Positions 42,193 through 50,227 of a stretch of DNA of 55,909 nt are shown here, one piece after another (within the stretch, counting starts at the first letter, position 1; every line of letters starts with the position of its first letter). A program made the position numbers and the translations under genes. Below the pieces are notes generated by a model. The model ran no database searches. It was given only the letters and a program-made list of their open reading frames with translations, and was not told the origin of the DNA. This DNA is from an uncultured Eubacterium sp. (GTDB lineage Bacteria; Bacillota; Clostridia; Peptostreptococcales; Anaerovoracaceae), in assembly GCA_937894585.1 (NCBI GenBank), contig CALBGO010000038.1, positions 1 through 55,909 of the forward strand. Reading direction: 5' to 3'.

Positions 42193-43359
42193 ATGAAAAA
42201 AATGAAACGACTCTCTCTTTTCCTAGCTCTGACATTAGTGTTAACCACTTGTTTTGCAGGATTTGAGAATATTTACGCAGGTACTGTTTCCAACGAAAAC
42301 GGCGGGAAGGTTACATCGGTTACAGCGCAGGATGCCAACAGCACCGAAGCTGTCAAGACTTATGTTGCCAAAATGACAACCGGTTCCGACAATGTGACCG
42401 TTATCCCTGTCACCACTAAAAAAGCCGGTACCCTGGCAATTCCGCTGGAAGGAATTGAAGTCGGAAAGAATGTCACTGTATCTCTGCACACCGCATCTTC
42501 CGCTACAGACGGCAACAGAATCGGCTCCCGCAAATATCTGAGCAGCTCCAAAACTGAAGACACCCTCTTTGCAAAGCTGAAAAAGGCAGGCACTTACTAT
42601 GTAAAATTTGAAACTTCCGCCTACAGTGCAGGAACTCCCCAGACCGTTGCCTTCGCCGCAGCGGTCTATCCTAACGGCGGTACACTGAAGAGAGGAAAAA
42701 TCTTCTACGGCGCAAGTCCCGACAATAACGGCGTATCCTATTACAAAGTCACTGCTCCGGGAAACGGTTACCTGACTGTCAGCTTCCCTGTAAGAACTGC
42801 CGATTATTCTGCCTTTAACATCAAGCTTGCCAACTCCAAGAAAAAGAGTACTTACACCAATTTTGAGTACATTTCTTCCAACAAGGGCTATAAGACCGTC
42901 ATCGGCGTAAAAAAAGGAACTTACCATATTGCGGTAAAGAATTCCGATCCTGCCTACGGGATCAAGGTCAGCTACACCGGTGTAAAGGAAAACAGCGGCA
43001 CAACCAGAAGCAAGGCGAAATCCATTACGAAAAAAAGTACTAAAAAAGGTATCGTCACCGCAACACAAAGTCAGAACACCGGCGACTGGTACAAATTTAA
43101 AATTACAAAAGCCCAGGCTGTTAAATTCACCTTTACTGTAAAGAGTAACGGCGGCGGTAAGTCCGGCGGACTGAAAGCTTCATTCTATCAGGCAGGAAAA
43201 TCCTACTCCGCTGCCAGTGTAAACTGTTACGGTGACGATCAGAAATCCGTTCAGCTTTATACCTATGGCAAGGGCAACAAGCTGGCGCCGGGAACTTATT
43301 ATATCAAAGTTCAGAAATACAGCGCAGGCAACGGATATTACACACTCAAGTGGAACTGA
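42193..43359 (+). CDS. Secreted beta-rich protein with PPC-like domains
   Basis: A 388-residue protein with a signal peptide (MKKMKRLSLFLALTLVLTTC, cleavage near residue 31). The mature part is rich in Lys, Gly, Ser, Thr and Tyr and seems to hold three beta-sandwich units of the pre-peptidase C-terminal kind, each ending in a pattern such as AGTYYVKFE, KGTYHIAVKN or PGTYYIKVQKY. No catalytic motif and no LPXTG anchor is seen. It is probably secreted and could bind cell wall or carbohydrate. The start at 42193 has AAGAAAGGA upstream. It lies 295 bases after cbiO, beyond that operon's terminator, so it is an independent unit. Confidence 0.7.
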   Translation: MKKMKRLSLFLALTLVLTTCFAGFENIYAGTVSNENGGKVTSVTAQDANSTEAVKTYVAKMTTGSDNVTVIPVTTKKAGTLAIPLEGIEVGKNVTVSLHTASSATDGNRIGSRKYLSSSKTEDTLFAKLKKAGTYYVKFETSAYSAGTPQTVAFAAAVYPNGGTLKRGKIFYGASPDNNGVSYYKVTAPGNGYLTVSFPVRTADYSAFNIKLANSKKKSTYTNFEYISSNKGYKTVIGVKKGTYHIAVKNSDPAYGIKVSYTGVKENSGTTRSKAKSITKKSTKKGIVTATQSQNTGDWYKFKITKAQAVKFTFTVKSNGGGKSGGLKASFYQAGKSYSAASVNCYGDDQKSVQLYTYGKGNKLAPGTYYIKVQKYSAGNGYYTLKWN

Positions 43360-43390
43360 TATACCAGCAACAATAAAACTCTGCATAGGA

Positions 43391-43414
43391 AAAAGCGGCA
43401 AAAGCCGTTTTTTT
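43391..43414 (+). terminator. Terminator of the secreted protein gene
   Basis: A short GC stem (CGGC 43396-43399 with GCCG 43404-43407) extended by A/T and wobble pairs is followed by seven T residues. Confidence 0.7.
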
Positions 43415-43537
43415 CATGTCTTAAAGTTATTCCGATACATTTCTGTAACAGATAGACCAATTCTCATATCCCTGTCCACAGGAGTGACTTCTCCCCTCTG
43501 ATGGAAATCTTTCAATAATTTCTTCTCTCATTACCCT

Positions 43538-44449
43538 CTAACCATACAACTTACACTGCAATTCCGGTATGTGAAAAAACTCTTCATATTCTTCCCAGAA
43601 AACACTGCCCTTCCGCCAAATAAAAGTAAAATCATGATATACTTTGAAGTCAGCCGGTTTCAGTCTAACCAGAGTCCCCTCTTCTAACTCATGTTTTACC
43701 GCTCTTTCATACAAAAAAGTGATTCCGCAGTTTAACTCCGCCAGATGTTTAATCGCATGAATATTACTAATCTCAACTCGATTTGAAAAATCCTCTATGC
43801 TAAAATTCTGCTCTTCCAGGTTTTTTTCCAAAATTTCCCGTGTTCCTGATCCTTCCTCTCTTAGAAGAAGTCTCTCTTTAAACAGGTCTTTTAAGCGAAT
43901 GTCTTTTCCCCGAGTTTCAGAGAAAATCTGATTTGCAAGCTTCGGTCCGCAGACACAAACATAGTTTTCCTGCGAATATACCGCATAATCATATTCCTTC
44001 TTCTCAAAATAACCCTCTACCAGTGCGAAATCGATTTTTCCCAGATCCAAAAGGCTGGTGAGACGACGGGTATTGGCAACCTCTACAACAATCCTGTCTT
44101 CAGGGTATTTTTTAAGATGCGCATTTACATGGTTTGCAATCAATGTCTCACCTATTGTTAATGTAGCACCCAAACGCAGTTCCCTCTTCCCTTTTGTCGC
44201 CTGTACTTTTTTCTGAAGAAACTCCTGATCATGAACCATCGTTGTAGCAACACTTAAAATCTCCCGACCTGCTTCTGTCAGAAACATTTTCTTTCCCTCA
44301 TATACAAATAATTTTACTCCATACAGATTTTCTACCCAGTGAATATGCTGAGACACCGTAGGCTGACTGAGAGCAAGACTTTCTGCTGCCCGGGTAAAGT
44401 TCATATGTTTACATACCTCTATAAATGTATAAATTCGAAAGTCTATCAT
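43538..44449 (-). CDS. LysR-family transcriptional regulator
   Basis: A 303-residue regulator. Residues 1-60 form the LysR helix-turn-helix (YTFIEVCKHMNFTRAAESLALSQPTVSQHIHWVE). The rest is the effector-binding domain (LRLGATLTIGETLIANHVNAHLKKYPEDRI). It is divergent from the YeiH-type exporter gene, with 193 bases between, and probably controls it. In other bacteria yeiH is next to a LysR gene in the same way. Confidence 0.92.
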   Translation of the reverse strand: MIDFRIYTFIEVCKHMNFTRAAESLALSQPTVSQHIHWVENLYGVKLFVYEGKKMFLTEAGREILSVATTMVHDQEFLQKKVQATKGKRELRLGATLTIGETLIANHVNAHLKKYPEDRIVVEVANTRRLTSLLDLGKIDFALVEGYFEKKEYDYAVYSQENYVCVCGPKLANQIFSETRGKDIRLKDLFKERLLLREEGSGTREILEKNLEEQNFSIEDFSNRVEISNIHAIKHLAELNCGITFLYERAVKHELEEGTLVRLKPADFKVYHDFTFIWRKGSVFWEEYEEFFHIPELQCKLYG

Positions 44450-44520
44450 TGATTTTTTTTCCTTTTAAAACGATTTACACCTGCAAACTATACGCTTCTT
44501 TATCATACCATAAAAAATTC

Positions 44521-44583
44521 CTATTGTTCGATAGAATTTTACTATTTTACATTATTGTTCGCCGGGATTATAGTGAATATATA
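44521..44583 (+). promoter_or_regulatory. Promoter and possible LysR box of the exporter gene
   Basis: CTATTGTTCGATAG (44521-44534) is an inverted CTAT/ATAG of the T-N11-A kind used by LysR regulators, and TATTGTTCG recurs at 44553-44561. A promoter TTGTTC (44555-44560), 17 bases, TATATA (44578-44583) follows. This is an assignment by pattern only. Confidence 0.45.
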
Positions 44584-44642
44584 GAAAATATACAAAACTG
44601 ACTCAAATCGCTTAAGCTAAATAGAAAGGTAGTAAAACTATT

Positions 44643-45698
44643 ATGAATTATATTCAGGAAAAAAGCAAAGGGTTTCTGCTCTGCCTAAGTATTGCTATTC
44701 CCAGCTGGTTTATAGGCCAGCAGATTCCTATTATCGGAGGCCCTGTTATCGCTATTATTGCCGGTATGATACTTTCTCTGCTAATTAAAGATAAAAAAAC
44801 TTTTCAATCAGGTATTACATTTACATCAAAGAAAATCCTGCAATGGGCTGTAGTTTTACTTGGCTTTGGACTTAATCTTTCTGTAATCATCACGACCGGA
44901 AAACAATCTTTGCCGATTATTATTGTTACTATTACAACTTCTCTGGTAATCTCTTATATATTGTGCCGTTTAATGCATTTGCCTTCTAAAATATCTACGC
45001 TTGTTGGCATCGGTTCCTCTATCTGCGGCGGTTCTGCAATTGCAGCTGCTGCCCCTGTAATTGATGCTGACGATGAGGAAGTCGCACAAGCTATTTCTGT
45101 CATTTTTTTCTTTAATGTCGCAGCTGCCCTAATCTTTCCTTCTTTGGGAAGCATACTTGGCTTTGATACTTCTAATGGTGAAGCTTTTGGAATTTTTGCC
45201 GGAACCGCAGTCAACGATACATCATCGGTAACTGCCGCAGCAGCAACTTGGGACAGTATATACAATCTCGGTACTTCCACACTGGATAAAGCAGTCACTG
45301 TAAAACTAACCCGAACATTAGCAATTATACCAATTACTTTAGTTCTTGCTTTCCTTCAGGCACGAAAATCAAAAGCAGCACTACAATCCGATGAAACAGG
45401 CTGTACTGTTGACGGATTCCGTCTCCGCAAATCCTTTCCTTTTTTTATTATTTATTTTATTCTAGCTGCTGTGATTACTACTGTCGCCGGGAGCTTCGGA
45501 GTACCTTCCGCTTTTTTCGCTCCTGTCAAAATACTTAGTAAATTTTTTATCGTTTTGGCCATGGCTGCAATAGGACTTAACAGCAACATCATCAAATTGA
45601 TAAAAACCGGCGGAAAACCGTTATTCATGGGGTTCTGCTGCTGGATTTCAATTACCTGTGCCAGTCTGATTATGCAGCATATCATGGGTTTGTGGTAG
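44643..45698 (+). CDS. YeiH/PSE-family (UPF0324) membrane exporter
   Basis: A 351-residue membrane protein with about ten helices. It matches the putative sulfate exporter family: VVLLGFGLNLS, VGIGSSICGGSAIAAAAPVIDADDEEVAQAI, FGIFAGTAVNDTSSVTAAAA and AAIGLNSNIIKLIKTGGKPL. Transported compounds in the family include sulfonate- or sulfate-related anions, but the substrate here is unknown. It is followed by two further plus-strand genes after 78 bases. Confidence 0.88.
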   Translation: MNYIQEKSKGFLLCLSIAIPSWFIGQQIPIIGGPVIAIIAGMILSLLIKDKKTFQSGITFTSKKILQWAVVLLGFGLNLSVIITTGKQSLPIIIVTITTSLVISYILCRLMHLPSKISTLVGIGSSICGGSAIAAAAPVIDADDEEVAQAISVIFFFNVAAALIFPSLGSILGFDTSNGEAFGIFAGTAVNDTSSVTAAAATWDSIYNLGTSTLDKAVTVKLTRTLAIIPITLVLAFLQARKSKAALQSDETGCTVDGFRLRKSFPFFIIYFILAAVITTVAGSFGVPSAFFAPVKILSKFFIVLAMAAIGLNSNIIKLIKTGGKPLFMGFCCWISITCASLIMQHIMGLW

Positions 45699-45776
45699 AG
45701 AGGAGGTGGCTGTCCGTCAAACGAATTCAAAATGTCTTAATACCCTTCTAACTTTTTCTAATGAAAGGAGATAATC

Positions 45777-47150
45777 ATGAACGAAACAAAAAAATTCATG
45801 CCAGTCCAATTAACAGCAAAAAACATATTAACTTTTGCTATCCCGGCTTTAATCGGTGCATTTATTTTCCTTTGCCCCATGTCGGCCAATGGAACCAGCG
45901 GTATTGTTGTCGGCATTATTCTTACCACTGTGAGCAATGCGATCATATCATACACACCTTCTATCGTTGTTGCGCTGATGTGTATTACTTCAATTATTAT
46001 GATACTGGCAAGAGTATTCAAACCGAATTTTATCTGTAAAAATCAGATGCTTTCCAGCCTGTTTCTGCCAAAACCTTTTGAATTTATATTATCTATTATA
46101 GGAAGTCTTCTTGGGGTTGTTGTTCTTTTTCAGCTGTTCTCCGAAAAAATATATAGTGAAGATACCGGCGGAACGATTCTGGAGCTGGTAGCCAATATTA
46201 TGGTGTGGTTTATAGTAGCCTCTCTCTTCATTCCGTTTTTATTAGATTTCGGGCTGATGGAATTCATAGGAACACTGGCAAGAAAAATAGCAAGACCTAT
46301 GTTACATATTCCCGGAAGAAGTATGGTTAATGTAATCACATCTTTTGTCGGTGATCAGAATCTTGGAGTTATGGTTACGAATGATCAGTATGTTCAGGGA
46401 CAGTACACCGGAAGAGAGGCTGCTACTATCGCTTGCTGCTTTTCTGCAACCGGTATTGCATACTGGTATATCATTTCAACAATTCTTTCAGTAGAAATGT
46501 ATTTTATTCCTATTGTTATTACTATGTTTGCAACCGGCTTTCTGGCCTCTGTTATCATGGTGCGTATCTGGCCGTTGAAATCTATTGAAGATACATACTA
46601 TAAAGGTCAGAAATCAAATACCGAAGATGACTGCCCGCAAGACATGAAATTAACAACTTATGCACTGCAGATGGCTGTACAAAAGGCTATGTCTTTTCAA
46701 GGAATAAAATCCATGGCAATTCGAAGCGTCAAGTTTTCTGCACAGGTTGTAGTAAGCGTCCTGCCGATTATTATGGTTATCGGTACAGCCGGTCTGATGA
46801 TTGCAACATATACGCCTATTTTTGAGTGGCTGGCTGTTCCATTTAAATATTATTTGGAACTTCTACAGATTCCGGAAGCCGCATCTGCTGCGCCCGCTAC
46901 CGTTGCAGGTTTTGCAGATATGCTGATTCCTTCTCTGATTGCTGCGGAAATCACATCAGCAAAAACAAGATTTATTATCTGCGTACTGTCACTCAGTCAG
47001 ATTATTTATATGTCTGAAGTCGGACCAATTCTGCTGATGTCAAAAATTCCTGTAAACTTTGTGAAATTAGTTGAGATTTTTGTAGTTAAGACAATTATCG
47101 CATTACCGATTATTACTTTCATGGCGACTATATTCGGTATACCGGCATAA
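45777..47150 (+). CDS. YjiH-family membrane protein with nucleoside-recognition (Gate) domain
   Basis: A 457-residue membrane protein of the YjiH family. Features are the N-terminal FAIPALIGAFIFLCPMSANGTSGIVVG, a Gate-type segment (VNVITSFVGDQNLGVMVTNDQYVQGQYTGREAATIACCFSATGIAYWYII) and many helices. The family is presumed to transport an unknown solute and often sits next to peptidases. Here an M19 dipeptidase follows 15 bases later, so it may import or export a dipeptide. AAAGGAG precedes the start. Confidence 0.85.
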   Translation: MNETKKFMPVQLTAKNILTFAIPALIGAFIFLCPMSANGTSGIVVGIILTTVSNAIISYTPSIVVALMCITSIIMILARVFKPNFICKNQMLSSLFLPKPFEFILSIIGSLLGVVVLFQLFSEKIYSEDTGGTILELVANIMVWFIVASLFIPFLLDFGLMEFIGTLARKIARPMLHIPGRSMVNVITSFVGDQNLGVMVTNDQYVQGQYTGREAATIACCFSATGIAYWYIISTILSVEMYFIPIVITMFATGFLASVIMVRIWPLKSIEDTYYKGQKSNTEDDCPQDMKLTTYALQMAVQKAMSFQGIKSMAIRSVKFSAQVVVSVLPIIMVIGTAGLMIATYTPIFEWLAVPFKYYLELLQIPEAASAAPATVAGFADMLIPSLIAAEITSAKTRFIICVLSLSQIIYMSEVGPILLMSKIPVNFVKLVEIFVVKTIIALPIITFMATIFGIPA

Positions 47151-47165
47151 GAAAGGAGTTTTGAA

Positions 47166-48137
47166 ATGATAAGCATTTTTGACGGTCACTCTGACATGTG
47201 GGAAGATGTAGACGAAAAAAGAAACCGTGGCTTAACACAGATTATCGCGTCAGGCCATCACCCCGGCTGGCAAAAGGGAAAAATTTCAGGCGGTTTCTAT
47301 CCTATCTGGATAAACCCTGATGAAACAATTACCCATAAAGAGCAGGCATTAAGAATTATTTCCAACATGCGCCGGGAATTATCCGAATGTACTGGTATTG
47401 CTAAAGTCGTAACAAGTTTTAGCGAACTGAAACAATGTGAAAAAGACGGGCTTCACGCTATCTTTTTAGGAGCTGAAGGTCTTAGCTTTCTGGAAGAAGA
47501 TCCGGATTTTTTAGATGAATTGTATCGGATGGGATTCAGAGAAGCGAGTTTAACTTGGAATGAAAAAAATTTTTTGGCTGCCGGCGCAGGTCAGAATGCT
47601 GATTGCGGTTTAACAAAAGCCGGTGCAGACTGTATTAAAAAAATGGATGAACTCGGTATGCTGGTCGATCTCGCCCATACAAACCAGAAAACATTTTGGG
47701 ATATCCTTGAGATTTCCCAAAAACCATGTGTTATCACCCATGGAAGCTGCAGCAGATTCTATTCGCATCCGAGAAACTATACTGACGATCAATTAAGAGC
47801 CGTTCGAGATAAAAACGGCGTGATAGGTATCAGTTCAGTGCCAATGTTTCTTGCACCTGATATAAAAGATGCAACAATCAATATGATGCTTCGCCATATT
47901 GACTATGCAGTTACACTAATCGGAGAAGACCATGTGGCACTGGGTTTCGACCTTGTCGACTTTCTTGATGATAAAAATACGGATCCCACAATCAGTGCTG
48001 ATACGATTGGTTTGGAAAGCATCAGCAAAGCGCAGGATCTGGTGAAAGGAATGTACCGATTGGGATATTCGGAAAACACTGTGAAAAAAATCTGTCACGA
48101 AAACTTTTACAGAGTGATAAAGGAAGTAATCGGTTAA
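47166..48137 (+). CDS. Membrane dipeptidase (peptidase M19)
   Basis: A 323-residue zinc dipeptidase. The metal ligands appear in FDGHSDMW (His8, Asp10), LGAEGLSFLEED (Glu), ITHGSCSRFYSHPRNYTDDQL (His pair) and GFDLVDF (Asp). Family members cleave dipeptides with a D-residue or dehydro residues. It has no signal peptide and is probably cytoplasmic, acting on what the neighbouring YjiH-type protein transports. AGAAAGGAG precedes the ATG, and a terminator follows. Confidence 0.93.
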   Translation: MISIFDGHSDMWEDVDEKRNRGLTQIIASGHHPGWQKGKISGGFYPIWINPDETITHKEQALRIISNMRRELSECTGIAKVVTSFSELKQCEKDGLHAIFLGAEGLSFLEEDPDFLDELYRMGFREASLTWNEKNFLAAGAGQNADCGLTKAGADCIKKMDELGMLVDLAHTNQKTFWDILEISQKPCVITHGSCSRFYSHPRNYTDDQLRAVRDKNGVIGISSVPMFLAPDIKDATINMMLRHIDYAVTLIGEDHVALGFDLVDFLDDKNTDPTISADTIGLESISKAQDLVKGMYRLGYSENTVKKICHENFYRVIKEVIG

Positions 48138-48167
48138 TACAATCCGAAGGCTTCATCTAATCAAATT

Positions 48168-48200
48168 AAGAGGCTGCTGCATTAAGCGACGGCCTCTTTT
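48168..48200 (+). terminator. Terminator of the dipeptidase operon
   Basis: A 13-bp stem with one mismatch and two wobble pairs (48168-48180 with 48186-48198) around ATTAA is followed by T residues. Confidence 0.75.
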
Positions 48201-48293
48201 GCTGAGATGATACGAAAAAAACATAAACGGTAAATAATCCGTGCCATACTTCCAAGATACAGCTGCAAAGCCTCTGTTATATAAATCGCAAAA

Positions 48294-48605
48294 TGACACA
48301 ATTATTCAATATTGCCATCCTTGTGTCAGATTTTCAAAAGTATAAAGTGCAAAAATGACAGGTTGCCCCAAAAAACAATATAAACCTGTCATTTTTTATA
48401 ATATACCGTCTATATAATTTTCTATATTTTTACTTTAATAATATTTTTTTCCAAAGATTCTTATGTAAATATGCCGTTATTCATCTTTTTCTCCCTGATT
48501 TATGACACAGATACGCAATATCGCAAGGGCAAGTGTCAATTATGGCTATGTACCTAAAAAAGAAATGACACATCCGATTCCTTTCTTAACAGAATGTGTC
48601 ATTTC
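48294..48605. repeat. Array of four TGACA...TGTCA inverted-repeat hairpins
   Basis: The gene-free stretch 48138-48871 holds four hairpins whose arms begin TGACA and end TGTCA: TGACACAA/TTGTGTCA (48294-48301, 48321-48328, loop 19); a 14-bp pair 48351-48364 with 48383-48396, loop 18, flanked by A-run and T-run; TGACAC/GTGTCA (48503-48508, 48533-48538, loop 24); and a 12-bp pair 48562-48573 with 48594-48605, loop 20. A further pair GCCTTTTAC/GTAAAAGGC lies at 48608-48635. The stretch has no recognisable gene. The same kind of array occurs at 24495-24745. Confidence 0.7.
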
Positions 48606-48712
48606 ACGCCTTTTACAGCCTCAGGGGTAAAAGGCACATAATCCAGGTTGACTGCTTAGTCGAATTCAAAATGATAAGGATGAATGCCTTGTTTTCAATA
48701 TATAAAGAAAAA

Positions 48713-48751
48713 GCGCTGAAGCAATAGATTTTATATCTAATGTAGCAGCGC
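48713..48751 (-). terminator. Terminator of the small Cys-rich operon
   Basis: GCGCTG (48713-48718) pairs with CAGCGC (48746-48751), with an inner AGATTTTATATCT pairing. On the minus strand it is followed by TTTTTCTTT. Confidence 0.65.
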
Positions 48752-48871
48752 ATCCATTTTCTTAAAACAACTCTGAAAAGCTGCTTTTTCCATACTCAAA
48801 ATAGCAGTTTCATCAAACCGCCACAGCTCGCAGTTTTTACCGAAAACCGCCCTGACAGTACATTCTCTGTA

Positions 48872-49171
48872 TTACAGGCAGGCTTTCGTATCCTGCAGAC
48901 AATAGCATTTATATTTTTCACCCATATATGCCCAGACTTTCTTTCCCTGTTCCATAGGTTTCTCAAAGTGAAGATCCGGTACAAAGAATTTTACATGATT
49001 CTTTCTGTCAGCGCTGTCCAAAATCAGACCGTCCCGCTGTGGTTTCTCGGCAAAACGCGCGATTCCTTCTTTCAGTCCGCCGATTCCCAGTTCCTTTTCA
49101 AATTCTGCCGCAAAATCAGCTGCGTCGGCACAGCACACATTATCCGGATTCAGAAACCAATTCACATTCAT
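48872..49171 (-). CDS. Short paralogue of the neighbouring Cys-rich protein
   Basis: A 99-residue protein about half identical to the first 90 residues of the product of 49309-49893, sharing MNVNWF.NPD.V, FEKE.GI..LKE.I, PDL.F and YMGE.Y.CYCL. It stops just before the point where the neighbour's Cys-rich domain begins, so it is the N-terminal domain alone. It has its own promoter: minus-strand TTGACG (49283-49288), 17 bases, TAAAAT (49260-49265). Its leader can form a GCACGAA/TTCGTGC hairpin (49193-49245). After the TAA the same frame stays open for 44 codons to a stop at 48737, which may be chance. It arose by tandem duplication; function unknown. Confidence 0.7.
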   Translation of the reverse strand: MNVNWFLNPDNVCCADAADFAAEFEKELGIGGLKEGIARFAEKPQRDGLILDSADRKNHVKFFVPDLHFEKPMEQGKKVWAYMGEKYKCYCLQDTKACL

Positions 49172-49259
49172 AATGTTCTCCTTTCGCTTTCGGGCACGAA
49201 CCTGTCAAACCCTCGATTATCTCAAACCGAAATCACAAATTCGTGCAGAATCTATATTC

Positions 49260-49288
49260 ATTTTAGTATGGCTTTTCTGTTCCGTCAA
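49260..49288 (-). promoter_or_regulatory. Promoter of the short paralogue
   Basis: On the minus strand TTGACG (49283-49288) and TAAAAT (49260-49265) are separated by 17 bases, about 90 bases before the start codon. Confidence 0.6.
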
Positions 49289-49308
49289 GGCTGAAAAAAT
49301 AAGTAAAA

Positions 49309-49893
49309 CTATTCCACGGCTTCTTCCAGAACTTTTTCCGCTAATTCTTTATGGAATTTCCTCATCTGCTCCATCATATAATCGTAGTTTTCCCTGCGAT
49401 GAGGCACCAAACAATCTGTGCAGTCTTTTACACCGTTTTCAAGATATGAAAAGTTTCCTCCGCATTGTTTTCCCATAGCATAAAGAGGACAGTAGCAGAA
49501 CAGACAGCTGAATTCTTCCGGATTCTCTGTCTTATGACACGGATAGTATTCACATTTCTTATGCGAAAAATATTTGAAATTTTCTGTTTCTCTCTCGGAT
49601 TTCCGATTACCCGTATTGTACAGACAATAGCATTCATAGTTTTCGCCCATATAAATCCACACATTTTCTCCCATCTCAATGTGTTCATCAAATACTAAAT
49701 CCGGTATAAACAGCTTGACCGAAGTCCTTTTGATTCCCTTTAGAATTATACCTTCCTTTACAGGATTTGCCTCGAATTCCTCGATTCTTTCTTTCAGGCT
49801 GCTTATACCCGTTTCTTTCTCAAAATTCTCCACAAATTCCTTTGCATCCGCATAAACTACATGATCCGGATTCTTAAACCAGTTAACATTCAT
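49309..49893 (-). CDS. Protein with cysteine-rich small domain
   Basis: A 194-residue protein with two parts. The first 95 residues form an unnamed alpha/beta domain shared with the short paralogue. Residues about 108-165 hold eight or more Cys with spacing C..YPC, SC.FCYCP, KQCGG and DC.DC, ending VPHRRENYDYMMEQM, which matches the cysteine-rich small domain (zf-like, PF04071), a probable metal-binding unit. Proteins of this family are often near cobalamin genes. It sits behind a 56-residue gene under a cobalamin riboswitch, so B12 or cobalt status should control it. GGGAGGATAAG precedes the ATG. Its role could be in cobalt or corrinoid handling; that is an inference. Confidence 0.8.
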   Translation of the reverse strand: MNVNWFKNPDHVVYADAKEFVENFEKETGISSLKERIEEFEANPVKEGIILKGIKRTSVKLFIPDLVFDEHIEMGENVWIYMGENYECYCLYNTGNRKSERETENFKYFSHKKCEYYPCHKTENPEEFSCLFCYCPLYAMGKQCGGNFSYLENGVKDCTDCLVPHRRENYDYMMEQMRKFHKELAEKVLEEAVE

Positions 49894-49895
49894 TT

Positions 49896-50066
49896 CTACT
49901 TATCCTCCCTTTTCCCTGAAAGAGTTTCTTTCAGTACAGAATCCAAATAAATCCTCCATGCCGGCTTATCCGCTTCTATTGCCGCTGTATTTTCTTTCAG
50001 AAGTGTATCCTTCCGCTCGGCATAGTTCTCCTCAAGCCACATAAAATATTTTTTCACAGGCTGCAT
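49896..50066 (-). CDS. 56-residue protein at the head of the riboswitch operon
   Basis: A small gene starting MQPVKKYFMWLEENYAER and ending GKREDK. It has a near-perfect ribosome binding site (GAGGAGGAGTGAAT then ATG) and stops two bases before the next ATG, so it is coupled to the Cys-rich gene. It is charged and helical with no Cys or membrane segment. Its place directly after a riboswitch and terminator argues for a real gene. Function unknown; it may be a partner subunit of the Cys-rich protein. Confidence 0.6.
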   Translation of the reverse strand: MQPVKKYFMWLEENYAERKDTLLKENTAAIEADKPAWRIYLDSVLKETLSGKREDK

Positions 50067-50150
50067 ATTCACTCCTCCTCATTTATACAGCTCTTGCTAC
50101 CGTCAGAAAGAAAAATCCCGACGGTTCACTGCAGGTAAACCAATCAGGAT

Positions 50151-50178
50151 AAAAAAAAAGCCGCGGCAGAACCACGAC
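50151..50178 (-). terminator. Terminator after the fourth riboswitch
   Basis: GCCGCGG (50160-50166) pairs with CCACGAC (50172-50178) through seven pairs with two wobbles in the RNA, and nine T residues follow on the minus strand. It lies between the riboswitch and the 56-residue gene, as expected for a transcriptional switch. Confidence 0.85.
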
Positions 50179-50227
50179 AGATTATCAGCTTGAAATCACT
50201 CTAATTACCCGTAGTGTGCTTAAAACT

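Noticed and set aside
42241..43068. Minus-strand open frame of 275 codons opposite the secreted protein
   Set aside because: No ribosome binding site, no family motif, and the plus-strand frame has signal peptide, ribosome binding site and terminator.
48294..48605. Retron or group II intron remnant suggested by stacked hairpins
   Set aside because: No reverse transcriptase or intron domain V-like motif is present in the window.
48737..48871. Stop-codon readthrough extending the 99-residue protein
   Set aside because: An open run of 44 codons after a stop is not rare by chance and the residues match no part of the longer paralogue; kept only as a remark.
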